A stretch of DNA of 64,000 bases from Streptoverticillium olivoreticuli subsp. olivoreticuli (GCF_003391135.1 NZ_CP031455.1:2689501-2753500), one strand, 5' to 3'. Counted from the stretch's first letter, positions 46,899 through 54,855 are shown. Made by a program: numbers and translations. Notes: generated by a model not told the origin, from the letters alone.

Positions 46899-47129
46899 GG
46901 CCTTCCGGCCGGGGGTCCGGGGGTTGCCCCCCGGGAAAACACAGCAACGCGCGGTAGCGCGGTGAAGTGACGGCCGGGGGCCCGGGAGTTGCCCCCGAGG
47001 AAACACAGCAACGCGCGGTGAGGCCTCCCGGCCAGGGGTCCGGGGGGTGCCCCCGGGAAAACACAGCAACGCGCGGTAGCGCGGTGAAGTGACGGCCAGC
47101 CAGGTCCGGGGGGTGTCCCCCGGACCTGG
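46886..47129. repeat. Tandem hairpin repeat array downstream of metH
   Basis: Four related units begin at GGCC positions 46907, 46972, 47030 and 47094 (58-65 bases each), alternating in detail so that the larger period is about 123 bases. Each of the first three has a G-run/C-run hairpin followed by GAAAACACAGCAACGCGCGGT or a close variant. The first CAACGCGCGGTGAGG copy is the metH 3' end itself (46886) and is repeated at 47009. The array accounts for nearly all of the 328-base gap before the GH31 gene. Confidence 0.85.
47100..47129 (+). terminator. Terminator at the end of the metH repeat array
   Basis: A perfect 13-bp stem CCAGGTCCGGGGG/CCCCCGGACCTGG with loop GTGT. It is the last and most symmetrical hairpin of the array and probably ends metH transcription. 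Confidence 0.75.
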
Positions 47130-47226
47130 CGCGGCCGGCCGACGCGGACGCGGCCCGGCAGAAGTCCACGCACCCGCGCCGAGAGTCCATGGCCATGTAC
47201 GCGTCGGCGTCGCTAAGCACGCGGGC

Positions 47227-49512
47227 ATGAGAACACCGACACGACTGAGAGTGGCCGTCGCCGCCGCCCTCCTCGGGCTCGCGGCCGCGCTCGCCGGGCC
47301 CGTGGGCAGCGCGCACGGCGACCCGGCCGCGGGCGCGGATCACGCCGCGGCGGACCGGACGATCGTCGGCGACGTCACCGGCTTCGCGGCGGACGGCGCC
47401 GCGTACCGGCTGGCCGCCGGTGCGGCCCGGGTGCGCGTCACCTTCGTCTCCGCCGAGACGTTCCGGATCGAACTCGCCCCCGACGGCGCCTTCACCGACC
47501 CCGCCGGCAAGGACATCGTCCTGCCGCAGGGTCCCCCGCCCCGGACCCGCTGGAAGGACAAGGGCGACCGCTACGAGCTGTCCACGACGGCGGTCACCCT
47601 GCGCGCGTACAAGTCGCCGCTGCGCTTCGCGCTGTACCGCGCGGACGGCACCCGCGTCTGGTCCGAGGCCAAGGGCCTGAGCTGGGACAAGGACAGCACG
47701 GCCCAGACGCTCGCCCGTGGCGCGAACGAGCAGTTCTACGGGGCCGGGATGCAGAACGGCCGCGGCAACACCTCGCACCGCGGGAAGACCGTGGAGGTGG
47801 GCGTCGACTACAACTGGGACGACGGCGGGCACCCCAATTCGGTGCCCTACTACCTCTCCTCGGCCGGCTACGGCGTCTTCCGCAACACCTACGCCCCCGG
47901 CACGTACGCCTTCGGCGACCCCGTGACGGCCACGGAGAAGGAACGGCGCTTCGACGCGTACTACTTCGCGGGGCCCACGGCCAAGGACGTCATCGGGCAG
48001 TACACCGCGCTGACCGGCCGCCCCTTCCTGCCGCCGGTGTACGGGCTGGAGATCGGCGACTCCGACTGCTATCTCCACAACGCCAACCGCGGCGAACGGC
48101 ACACCCTGGACGCCCTGAAGGTGGCCGACGGCTACACCGCGAACGACATGCCGGGCGGCTGGATGCTCGTCAACGACGGCTACGGCTGCGGCTACGAGAA
48201 CCTGCCGGACGTGAACAAGGGCCTCGGCGAGCACAAGATGAAGATGGGCCTGTGGACCCAGGACGGCCTGGCGAAACTCGCCGACCAGGTCAAGGCGGGC
48301 CAGCGGGTCGCCAAGCTCGACGTCGCCTGGGTCGGCGACGGCTACAAGTTCGCCCTCGACGGCTGCAAGGACGCCTACAAGGGCATCGAGGACAACAGCG
48401 ACGCCCGGGGCTTCACCTGGGCGCCGGAGAGCTGGTCGGGCGCGCAGCGCTGCGGGGTGCAGTGGTCCGGCGACCAGAAGGGCTCGTGGGAGTACATCCG
48501 CTGGCAGATCCCCACGTACGCGGGCGCGACCATGTCGGGGCTCGCGTACACCACGGGCGACGTGGACGGCATCTTCGGCGGCAGCCCCAGGACGTACGTC
48601 CGCGACCTCCAGTGGAAGGCCTTCCTGCCGGCCGTGATGACGATGGACGGCTGGGCGCCGAGCGACAAGCAGCCCTACCGCTACGGCGATCCGTACACCT
48701 CGATCAACCGCAAGTACCTCAAGCTCAAGGAGTCGTTGCTGCCCTATATGTACTCCTACGCGGCGGAGGCGACCCGCACGGGCGTCGGTCCGGTGCGACC
48801 GCTGGCGCTGGAGTACCCGGACGATCCCAAGGCCGCTTCCGACGCCGCGAAGTACGAGTTCCTGTCGGGCGATTCCTTCCTGGTGGCGCCGGTCTACGAG
48901 GACTCCGAGGTGCGCGACGGCATCTATCTCCCGAAGGGCACCTGGACCGACTACTGGACGGGCCGCACCTACGAGGGCCCGCGCACCCTGGACGGTTACC
49001 GCGCGCCGCTCGACACCCTGCCGCTGTTCGTGAAGGCGGGTGCGAACATCCCGATGTGGCCCGGGATCCGCTCGTACGAGGACCGCACGGCGTCGTCCCC
49101 GCTCGCCTGGGACGTCTACCCCAAGGGCACCTCCTCCTTCACCCTCTACGAGGACGACGGCGTCACCCGGGCCCACCGCACGGGCGCGTACACCCAGCAG
49201 AAGCTGACGGTCCGCGCGCCGCGCGAGGGCCGGGGCGACATCACGCTGGACCTCGGCGCGTCCAGGGGCGACTTCCGCGGCAAGCAGACGGCGCGGCCGT
49301 ACGACTTCACGGTCCACAGCGGTGCGGCGCCGAAGTCGGTGGCACTGGACGGGCGGACACTGCCGCGCCTGTCGGCGCCGGGCCGGGGCGAGGGCTGGTG
49401 GTACGACGCGTCCGACCGCGGCGGCGTCGTGCACGTGACGACGGGCACCCTGCCGACGGACCGGGCCTTCACGGTCGCGCTGCGTGGAGCGGGCGCGGTC
49501 GGGCGGAGCTGA
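47227..49512 (+). CDS. Secreted GH31 glycoside hydrolase
   Basis: A 761-residue protein with a Sec signal (VAVAAALLGLAAALAGPVGS, cleavage near AHG). An N-terminal beta-sandwich follows (about 45-240), then a GH31 TIM barrel with candidate nucleophile Asp365 in KLDVAWVG and acid/base Asp445 in TTGDVDGIFGG, then beta domains with the GH31 C-terminal signature (DSFLVAPVYEDSEVRDGIYL). The GWMLVNDGYGCGYENLP segment differs from ordinary alpha-glucosidases and recalls the GH31 subgroup active on N-acetylgalactosaminides or alpha-galactosides. Specificity is inferred. Weak ribosome site before ATG 47227. Confidence 0.85.
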   Translation: MRTPTRLRVAVAAALLGLAAALAGPVGSAHGDPAAGADHAAADRTIVGDVTGFAADGAAYRLAAGAARVRVTFVSAETFRIELAPDGAFTDPAGKDIVLPQGPPPRTRWKDKGDRYELSTTAVTLRAYKSPLRFALYRADGTRVWSEAKGLSWDKDSTAQTLARGANEQFYGAGMQNGRGNTSHRGKTVEVGVDYNWDDGGHPNSVPYYLSSAGYGVFRNTYAPGTYAFGDPVTATEKERRFDAYYFAGPTAKDVIGQYTALTGRPFLPPVYGLEIGDSDCYLHNANRGERHTLDALKVADGYTANDMPGGWMLVNDGYGCGYENLPDVNKGLGEHKMKMGLWTQDGLAKLADQVKAGQRVAKLDVAWVGDGYKFALDGCKDAYKGIEDNSDARGFTWAPESWSGAQRCGVQWSGDQKGSWEYIRWQIPTYAGATMSGLAYTTGDVDGIFGGSPRTYVRDLQWKAFLPAVMTMDGWAPSDKQPYRYGDPYTSINRKYLKLKESLLPYMYSYAAEATRTGVGPVRPLALEYPDDPKAASDAAKYEFLSGDSFLVAPVYEDSEVRDGIYLPKGTWTDYWTGRTYEGPRTLDGYRAPLDTLPLFVKAGANIPMWPGIRSYEDRTASSPLAWDVYPKGTSSFTLYEDDGVTRAHRTGAYTQQKLTVRAPREGRGDITLDLGASRGDFRGKQTARPYDFTVHSGAAPKSVALDGRTLPRLSAPGRGEGWWYDASDRGGVVHVTTGTLPTDRAFTVALRGAGAVGRS

Positions 49513-49534
49513 TTCCCTGACGATTGCTTGACCG

Positions 49535-49568
49535 AACGGGCTCTTGCTCGCCCGAGCAAGAGCCCGTT
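49535..49568. promoter_or_regulatory. Perfect palindrome: TetR operator, possibly also GH31 terminator
   Basis: Two 16-base arms (AACGGGCTCTTGCTCG and its exact reverse complement) with a CC spacer, 12 bases upstream of the TetR start and 22 bases beyond the GH31 stop. Size and place fit an autoregulatory TetR operator. The stem is followed by ACCTTTTTG, so it could also terminate the GH31 transcript. Confidence 0.7.
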
Positions 49569-49580
49569 ACCTTTTTGCTC
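49544..49580 (+). promoter_or_regulatory. Candidate leaderless promoter of the TetR gene
   Basis: TTGCTC (49544-49549) and TACCTT (49568-49573) with 18-base spacing, ending 7 bases before the ATG. No ribosome binding site precedes that ATG, so transcription may begin at the start codon. The promoter overlaps the palindrome, as expected for repression. Confidence 0.4.
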
Positions 49581-50228
49581 ATGGAAGCAAGTCACAGCAC
49601 GGTCAAGCAAAATGGCGGGGCGTCAGCGTCCAGGACCTTCACCGAGGCCGCCCGGCGGGCGCAGATCGTGGGCGCGGCCATCGAGGTCATAGCCGAATCC
49701 GGCTACGCCAAGGCGTCGTTCACCCGGATCGCCAAGCAGGCGGGGCTGAGCAGCACCGGGATGATCTCGTACCACTTCTCCGGCAAGGACGACCTGATGC
49801 GGGAGGTCGTCGGCGAGGTGCTGCGCGTCGCCGACGCGTACATGCGGCCGAGGATCGAGGCCCGGTCGACGGCGTCGGGCCGGTTGCGGGCGTACATCGA
49901 GTCGAACATCGCGCTGCTCAAGGAGTTCCCCAACCACCTTCCGGCGATGGTCGAGGTGTTCGGCAACCTCCGGGGCGAGGACCCGTCGCTGCGCGAGTTC
50001 GCCGCCGCGATGGAGGCGGTCGTCGACCTCCAGGTGGAGCGCATGCGGGAGGCCCAGGAGGCGGGCGAGTTCGGCGAGTTCGACCCCCGGGTGATGGTCA
50101 TGGCCATCAGGGGGGCCATCGACGGCGTGGTGACCCGCGCCGCCAAGGATCCCCGTATCGACCCCGACGTCTGCGGCCGTGAGCTGGCGGACCTCTTCGA
50201 GCGCGCGACCAAGAAGGCGAACCGATGA
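49581..50228 (+). CDS. TetR-family transcriptional regulator
   Basis: A 215-residue regulator: an N-terminal HTH region (ARRAQIVGAAIEVIAESGYA, FTRIAKQAGLSSTGMISYHF, about 20-62) and an all-helical ligand domain. ATG at 49581 gives the standard N-terminus. Its TGA overlaps the ATG of the next gene (ATGA), so the membrane protein is translationally coupled and is the likely target. Confidence 0.92.
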   Translation: MEASHSTVKQNGGASASRTFTEAARRAQIVGAAIEVIAESGYAKASFTRIAKQAGLSSTGMISYHFSGKDDLMREVVGEVLRVADAYMRPRIEARSTASGRLRAYIESNIALLKEFPNHLPAMVEVFGNLRGEDPSLREFAAAMEAVVDLQVERMREAQEAGEFGEFDPRVMVMAIRGAIDGVVTRAAKDPRIDPDVCGRELADLFERATKKANR

Positions 50229-50971
50229 CGGCCACGACCCCGGAGACGGCACAGGAGACACCGGAACAGGCGGCGCAGGCGGCGCAGGCGGCCAGGGCCA
50301 AGTCCGCCGCCCTGCGCAAACTCGTCGTCCAGCAGCTCCTCTTCGAGCTGGCGGTGCCGCTGGGCGGCTACTACGGCCTGCGGGCCGCGGGCGCCGGCCA
50401 GTGGGTGGCGCTGGCGCTGGGCAGCGTGCTGGCGCTGCCGTGGATCGTGTACGGGATCGTCAAGCGCCGCAAGATCGAGGCCATGCCGGTCTTCACGCTC
50501 CTGATGATGGTCATGGGCGCGCTGATGTCCATGGTCACCGGCGATCCGCGGGTGCTGCTCATCCGGGACAGCTGGCTCACCGCCGCGTTCGGGCTGTGGG
50601 TGCTCGGCACGCTGGCGACCCGGCGGCCGTTCATGCTGACCGCGGCCCGGCCGGTCGTCCTCGCCAAGGCCGGGGAGACCGGCTGGCGTTCATGGGAGTC
50701 CCGCTGGGACACCCGGCCCCGGTTCCGCCACGACATCCGGGTGATCACCGCGGTGTGGGGGGCCGTGCTCACCCTGGACGCGGGCGTCCGGGTGGTGCTC
50801 GCGTGCACGCTGCCCGTCGACCTGGTCCCCGGCGTGAGCACAGCGCAGTGGCTGGTGGTGCTGGCGGGGCTGCTCGTCTTCCACAACCGGTTCGTCACCC
50901 GGCGCGGTCTGAAAGTCCAGGCACCATGGACACCGACGTCATCGTCGTCGGCGCGGGCCCCACGGGCCTGA
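50225..50971 (+). CDS. VC0807-family integral membrane protein
   Basis: A 248-residue protein with an Ala/Gln-rich N-terminus and about six membrane helices. The cytoplasmic loop IVKRRKIEAMPVFTLLMM and the segment GDPRVLLIRDSWLTAAFGLW are typical of the VC0807 family, of unknown function and often paired with regulators. It overlaps the TetR stop by 4 bases and the start of the broken monooxygenase gene by 46 bases. Because the downstream gene start lies inside it, the last 15 codons may be imperfectly conserved. Confidence 0.8.
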   Translation: MTATTPETAQETPEQAAQAAQAARAKSAALRKLVVQQLLFELAVPLGGYYGLRAAGAGQWVALALGSVLALPWIVYGIVKRRKIEAMPVFTLLMMVMGALMSMVTGDPRVLLIRDSWLTAAFGLWVLGTLATRRPFMLTAARPVVLAKAGETGWRSWESRWDTRPRFRHDIRVITAVWGAVLTLDAGVRVVLACTLPVDLVPGVSTAQWLVVLAGLLVFHNRFVTRRGLKVQAPWTPTSSSSARAPRA

Positions 50972-51065
50972 CGCTCGCCAACGAACTGGGCCTCGCGGGC
51001 GTCCGCGCCCTCGTCCTGGAGAGGCTGTCCGAGCGCACCGGGCAGTCCAAGGCGGTCAACTTGAC
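50926..51065 (+). pseudogene. FAD-dependent monooxygenase, 5' fragment broken by TnpB element
   Basis: ATG at 50926 begins a typical group A flavoprotein monooxygenase: DVIVVGAGPTGLTLANELGL (Rossmann GxGxxG) and LERLSERTGQSKAVNL. After codon 46 the host sequence stops at TTGAC, and the inserted element supplies a stop three codons later. The same reading frame resumes at 52424. About 46 residues remain on this side, out of a normal length near 500. Confidence 0.9.
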
Positions 51066-51250
51066 CCGGCCCTAAAGGTCCGGGCTTGGAGGTAGCGCCC
51101 AACTGGCTGCTGGGTTGGCTCCTCCGCCCAGAAACCCCTATGGGGTGGCAGGGACGCGTGACTCACGCCCCGCAGTCCACACAGCCTCGCCCCTGCAGCC
51201 AATGTTGTGGGACGCATTGTCGTCCGCGTGCATGAGAGTCCCGCAGGACC
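51066..51250 (-). ncRNA. Putative omega (right-end) RNA of the TnpB element
   Basis: By analogy with TnpB systems, a guide RNA is transcribed in the tnpB direction from the 3' part of tnpB to the element end and uses flanking host sequence as guide. The segment from about 51250 to 51066 has CCCC-TAT-GGGG (51135-51145) and the terminal TAAA-loop hairpin. The guide would be read from the host bases just below 51066. The 5' limit is a guess, and no expression evidence is available. Confidence 0.4.
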
Positions 51251-52298
51251 GGCAGGCGAACGTTGCCTGATCGACACGATTCTTCCGGTCGATATAACCG
51301 CACTCGGAGCATTGCCGGCTGGTGTACGCCGGATCGACGTACACCAGCGGCACCCCGGCCCTGCGCGCCTTGCACTCCACGAAGGCAGCGAGCTGGTGAA
51401 AGCTCCACGAATGCAGTGTGGTCCGCTGGTCCTTCCGGAGCCGTACCCGGTCACGGATGCCGCTCAGGTCTTCGAGGGCGATGCCGCGTCCGGTGCGTTC
51501 AGCGGTGGTGACGATGGTCTTGGAGATGATGTGGTTCTGGTTGGCGGCGTGGCGCTGCTCGCGTCGGCTGCGCTTCTTGAGTAGGCGTTTGGCGGATTTG
51601 GTGCCCTTGGCCTGGAGCTTCTTGCGCAGGTCGAGTTGCCGTTTGCGGTGCCGGTTCAGGCCGCGCCCGGCGGCCCGGTATCCGGTGGACGTGGTGGCGA
51701 CGTTGACGATGCCCAGGTCTACGCCGATGAATCCGGACGGGTTCTCGTTCAAAGGTGCCTCGGGCACCTCGCACACCGCGATCAGATAGAACGTGCCGTC
51801 GCGTTCGATCAGGTCCGACTCGCCCTTGCGGTGCTCGCGCAGCGTCTTGAGCGCGTCGGCGGAGCAGGTGAAGGGGATATTCCTGAGCCGTCCGGACGTG
51901 GTCCAGATGCTGACGGTCCGAGCGTCATACTGCCAGGACAGACACCGGTCGTCATACGGATGTGCCGCGTCCGGGCGGAAGCCGATCGGCTTGGACTCGG
52001 CCTTGCTTCGCCGCCTGGATCCTGGCTTGCCGAGGTTCCCGGCCTTGATGTTCGCCTTCAAGGTGGTGTAGGCGTCGCGAACTTTCTTGATGGTGTGCTG
52101 TGCGGCCTGCGCGCCGAGACCCGACGCCTTCAGCTCGGCGTAGGTGTGCTTGCGCAGCTCGTACTCACGCGGAACGCCGCGCTCGAACGCTACGGCGGAA
52201 ACCCAGTTGGCCCGGTCGTTGACCGCGTGCAGGGTCGCCCCAAGTGCGGCTGCCTGCACGGCATCCGGCATCAGTTTGACCTGCACGACGAGCTTCAT
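51138..52298 (-). CDS. tnpB: TnpB, RNA-guided nuclease/transposon accessory protein
   Basis: A 386-residue, apparently intact TnpB. It has an N-terminal OrfB HTH-like region, a RuvC-like nuclease with Asp194 (IGVDLGIVN), Glu276 (IALEDLSGIR) and Asp359 (HADDNASHN), and a zinc ribbon with Cys330, Cys333, Cys349 and Cys352 (CSECG, CRSCG). All catalytic residues are present, so it could cut DNA next to its adjacent motif. Many TnpB-only elements move with a TnpA encoded elsewhere. Confidence 0.95.
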   Translation of the reverse strand: MKLVVQVKLMPDAVQAAALGATLHAVNDRANWVSAVAFERGVPREYELRKHTYAELKASGLGAQAAQHTIKKVRDAYTTLKANIKAGNLGKPGSRRRSKAESKPIGFRPDAAHPYDDRCLSWQYDARTVSIWTTSGRLRNIPFTCSADALKTLREHRKGESDLIERDGTFYLIAVCEVPEAPLNENPSGFIGVDLGIVNVATTSTGYRAAGRGLNRHRKRQLDLRKKLQAKGTKSAKRLLKKRSRREQRHAANQNHIISKTIVTTAERTGRGIALEDLSGIRDRVRLRKDQRTTLHSWSFHQLAAFVECKARRAGVPLVYVDPAYTSRQCSECGYIDRKNRVDQATFACRSCGTLMHADDNASHNIGCRGEAVWTAGRESRVPATP

Positions 52299-52423
52299 AC
52301 CGGCAACCTAACAGGAGGTACTGACAACGGGATCAGTCCATGCTCCTCTGCACGTCAGAGCAGCCGGGAGAAGCGATTCCTCCCGGGCGTAAACGCCCGG
52401 GGTTCCTCGCTGGGTGTATTGAC

Positions 52424-52659
52424 CCGCACCGCCGAGATGCTCCAGATGCGCGGCTGGCTGGAACCGGCCCTCGACCGGGCCGTCACCACCCTGCCCGCCG
52501 GGAACTTCGCCGGGATGCCGCTGGACTACTCCGCCTTCGACACCCGATTCCCCTGCCAAGTGGGCATCCCCCAGGCCCGGATCGAGGAGTTCCTGCATGC
52601 CCGCGGACCCGGAGACGGCCCGCAAGCTGCCGGAGCTGGCCCGCCCCCTCGCACCGTGA
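52424..52659 (+). pseudogene. FAD-dependent monooxygenase, 3' fragment with further deletion
   Basis: Continues the 50926 gene in frame: TRTAEMLQMRGWLEPALDRA, FAGMPLDYSAFDTRFPCQVG and PQARIEEFLHAR. This is the expected next part of a flavin monooxygenase, up to about 52604. After that the frame loses family character; a 20-codon run in another frame (52597-52659) ends in TGA. Some 350-400 residues of the normal protein are absent, so the gene was shortened by a deletion as well as interrupted. Confidence 0.8.
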
Positions 52660-52722
52660 CATCCCCCGTACGGAGCAACCGGCCGTGCGGGGGCACGCTC
52701 CTCCCGGCGCAATGGGAGGGAG

Positions 52723-54276
52723 ATGTCCGAGCACGCGTGGGACCGGCGGCACTTCCTCGGCGCCGTCGCCGGGGCGGGAGCGGGCGCGCTCGTGGCCGGG
52801 TGTTCCGACGGGCATGGCTCGGGCCGTCGGCGGACCGGTGGCTCCTGGACGGTCTCGGCGGAGAACGCGCTGCCGGGCGACCGCGATTGGGGCCTGCGGC
52901 GCCGCGGCACGGACCGGGCGGTGGAGGGGTACGCGGACCGGGTGAGCGTGCTCCCCGGTGAGCCGCTGCGGTTGCATGTCTCCACCACGGCCGCGGAGTT
53001 CCGCGCCGAGGCGTTCCGGATGGGCTGGTACGGCGGCGCGCAGGCCCGCAAGGTGTGGTCCTCGGAGGCGATACGCGGCTCCGCGCAGCCGCTTCCCCAC
53101 CCCACCGGCCCCACCCGCACCGTCACCGCCGACTGGGGGCCGTCGCTGGAGGTGCCCACGCGCGGCTGGCCGGAGGGCGCGTATCTGATCCGGCTCACCG
53201 CCGGTACGGGCGAGCAGCGCTACATACCGCTGACCGTGCGCTCGGCGCGCACGGAGGGGAAGCTGGTGCTGGTCAACGCGGTCGGCACCTGGCAGGCGTA
53301 CAACACCTGGGGCGGCTACAGCCTCTACCACGGCCCCGGCGGCAAGGACGACGACGGCCGGCGGTCCCTCGCCGTGAGCTGCGACCGCCCGTACGACGGT
53401 GACGGCGCGCCGCTGTTCACCACCTACGAGCAGCCCGCCGTCGCGCTCGCCGAGCGGCTCGGACTGCCGCTGGCGTACACGACCACGATGGACCTCGACC
53501 GGGACCCGGAACTGCTGCGGGGCGCGCACGGGGTGGTCTCCCCGGGCCACGACGAGTACTGGACCCCGGCGATGCGCGAGCGCGTCACGGCGGCCCGGGA
53601 TGCGGGCACCAACGTCGCCTTCCTGGGGGCGAACGCCTGCTTCCGGCGCATCCGCCTGGAGCGTACGGCCACGGGCGACCGGCGCCTGGTCGTCTGTTAC
53701 AAGAGCGACTGGGCCCTCGACCCGATGCTCGGCAAGGACGACGCTGCCGTCACCACGGACTGGCGCGAACCCCCGGCCGCCCGGCCCGAGAACGCGCTCA
53801 CCGGCACGCTCTACGAATCGAACCCGACCACCGCCGACTACGTGGTGACCGAGCCCGGCCACTGGCTCTTCGAAGGCACGGGCGCCGACCGCGGCACGAG
53901 CTTCCGCAATCTGGTCGGCACGGAGTACGACCGGGTCAACTCCGGCGGCGGCACCCCGCGCCCGATCGAGATCGTCGCCCACTCGCCGCTGGTCTGCCGG
54001 GGTGTGCGGACGTTCGCCGACTCGGCGTACTACACGGCGCGGAGCGGGGCGGGAGTGTTCAACACCGGGACCATGCGGTGGGTGGAGTCCCTGGCGGGGG
54101 ACGGCGGCCACGGCATCCCGCCGGACACGGCGCGCTTCACGTCACGGGTGACCGAGAACGTGCTGCGCACCTTCGCGGCGGGCCCGGCGGGGCGGGTGCA
54201 CCCGGCGGCGGACAACATGGAGGCGTACCACCCGTACGACGGGGACCCGGTGTGGGCGGGGCGGGATCTTTGGTGA
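52723..54276 (+). CDS. Tat-exported lipoprotein, N,N-dimethylformamidase-like
   Basis: A 517-residue protein with a twin-arginine lipoprotein signal (DRRHFLGAVAGAGAGALVAG followed by Cys27). The body resembles the large subunit of N,N-dimethylformamidase: FRMGWYGGAQARKVW, NAVGTWQAYNTWGGYSLYH, GAHGVVSPGHDEYWTPAMRE and GANACFRRIRLE. The first block looks like a beta domain before the catalytic region. ATG at 52723 follows GGGAGGGAG. Substrate unknown; most actinobacterial members are uncharacterised surface proteins. Confidence 0.8.
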   Translation: MSEHAWDRRHFLGAVAGAGAGALVAGCSDGHGSGRRRTGGSWTVSAENALPGDRDWGLRRRGTDRAVEGYADRVSVLPGEPLRLHVSTTAAEFRAEAFRMGWYGGAQARKVWSSEAIRGSAQPLPHPTGPTRTVTADWGPSLEVPTRGWPEGAYLIRLTAGTGEQRYIPLTVRSARTEGKLVLVNAVGTWQAYNTWGGYSLYHGPGGKDDDGRRSLAVSCDRPYDGDGAPLFTTYEQPAVALAERLGLPLAYTTTMDLDRDPELLRGAHGVVSPGHDEYWTPAMRERVTAARDAGTNVAFLGANACFRRIRLERTATGDRRLVVCYKSDWALDPMLGKDDAAVTTDWREPPAARPENALTGTLYESNPTTADYVVTEPGHWLFEGTGADRGTSFRNLVGTEYDRVNSGGGTPRPIEIVAHSPLVCRGVRTFADSAYYTARSGAGVFNTGTMRWVESLAGDGGHGIPPDTARFTSRVTENVLRTFAAGPAGRVHPAADNMEAYHPYDGDPVWAGRDLW

Positions 54277-54289
54277 GAGCTTCCGGTCC

Positions 54290-54739
54290 TCAGCGGCCGG
54301 ACGGGGCCACGGCCTGGGGGTGATGGGCTCCGAGCGCATCATGGAGTTCATCCGCCGAGGTGAGAGTTCTCCATCGCTCGTCGCCGTGGCCGGGGAGTAC
54401 CCAGACGCGGTCGCCGAGGTATCTGCCCGGAGGCGGGGCAGGAATCTCTCCTCCTACGGCGCACAACGTGACCCCGTCCGACCCGGCGACCCGATACCCC
54501 GTACCGAGCGGGACCGGCCACCACATGGCGTGCTCCATGCCGCCCATCAGGTACGGGCCGATGTGGTCACCGCCCGCCTTCAGACGACTGATCGCGGAAG
54601 TGGCCCGGGTGAAGTCGACCCGGACCAGGTCCCATCGGCGCCCGATGACCAGCGGGGCGGTCCTGTCGGCGGCCCAGAGGTCGAGGGCGGCGCGGGGGGC
54701 GTAGGCGGCTTTGGAGAGCCATCTGGCAACGGCAGTCAT
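54290..54739 (-). CDS. Hypothetical protein, convergent with the formamidase-like gene
   Basis: A 149-residue protein not assigned to a family. It contains APLVIGRRWDLVRVDFTRA and GDRVWVLPGHGDERWRTLT. It is predicted cytoplasmic with no membrane segment. I use ATG 54739; an in-frame GTG at 54826 would add 29 polar residues. It is divergent from the XRE-TPR regulator with palindromes between them, so it may be controlled by it. Confidence 0.6.
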   Translation of the reverse strand: MTAVARWLSKAAYAPRAALDLWAADRTAPLVIGRRWDLVRVDFTRATSAISRLKAGGDHIGPYLMGGMEHAMWWPVPLGTGYRVAGSDGVTLCAVGGEIPAPPPGRYLGDRVWVLPGHGDERWRTLTSADELHDALGAHHPQAVAPSGR

Positions 54740-54855
54740 CGAGCCACCGGCGCGTCGGTACGGAGAGGTTACGGATGCCCGGCTGGGCTGGTGGGCCGTG
54801 GCGTTCGGCGTGTGTTCGCTTGTCACAACCCGGATGATGGTTCTTCACGATGAGT

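Larger units (their letters stand above)
51066..52423 (-). mobile_element. TnpB-only IS200/IS605-family (IS1341-like) element
   Basis: About 1358 bases between two TTGAC sequences (51061-51065 and 52419-52423), with no target duplication beyond that ambiguity. Each end carries a subterminal hairpin with a TAAA loop: CCGG(C)CC-TAAA-GG(T)CCGG near 51066 and CCCGGGCG-TAAA-CGCCCGGG at 52382-52401. It encodes TnpB but no Y1 transposase TnpA. Removing it rejoins the monooxygenase frame exactly (AAC TTG ACC CGC ACC). The boundary is uncertain by 5 bases because of the shared TTGAC. Confidence 0.88.

Noticed and set aside
43320..47228. 1302-codon open frame opposite metH
   Set aside because: metH is unmistakable on the plus strand; the opposite frame has no recognisable domain.
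51066..52423. Full IS605 element with TnpA
   Set aside because: No Y1 transposase with HUH motif is encoded in the element; only TnpB is present.
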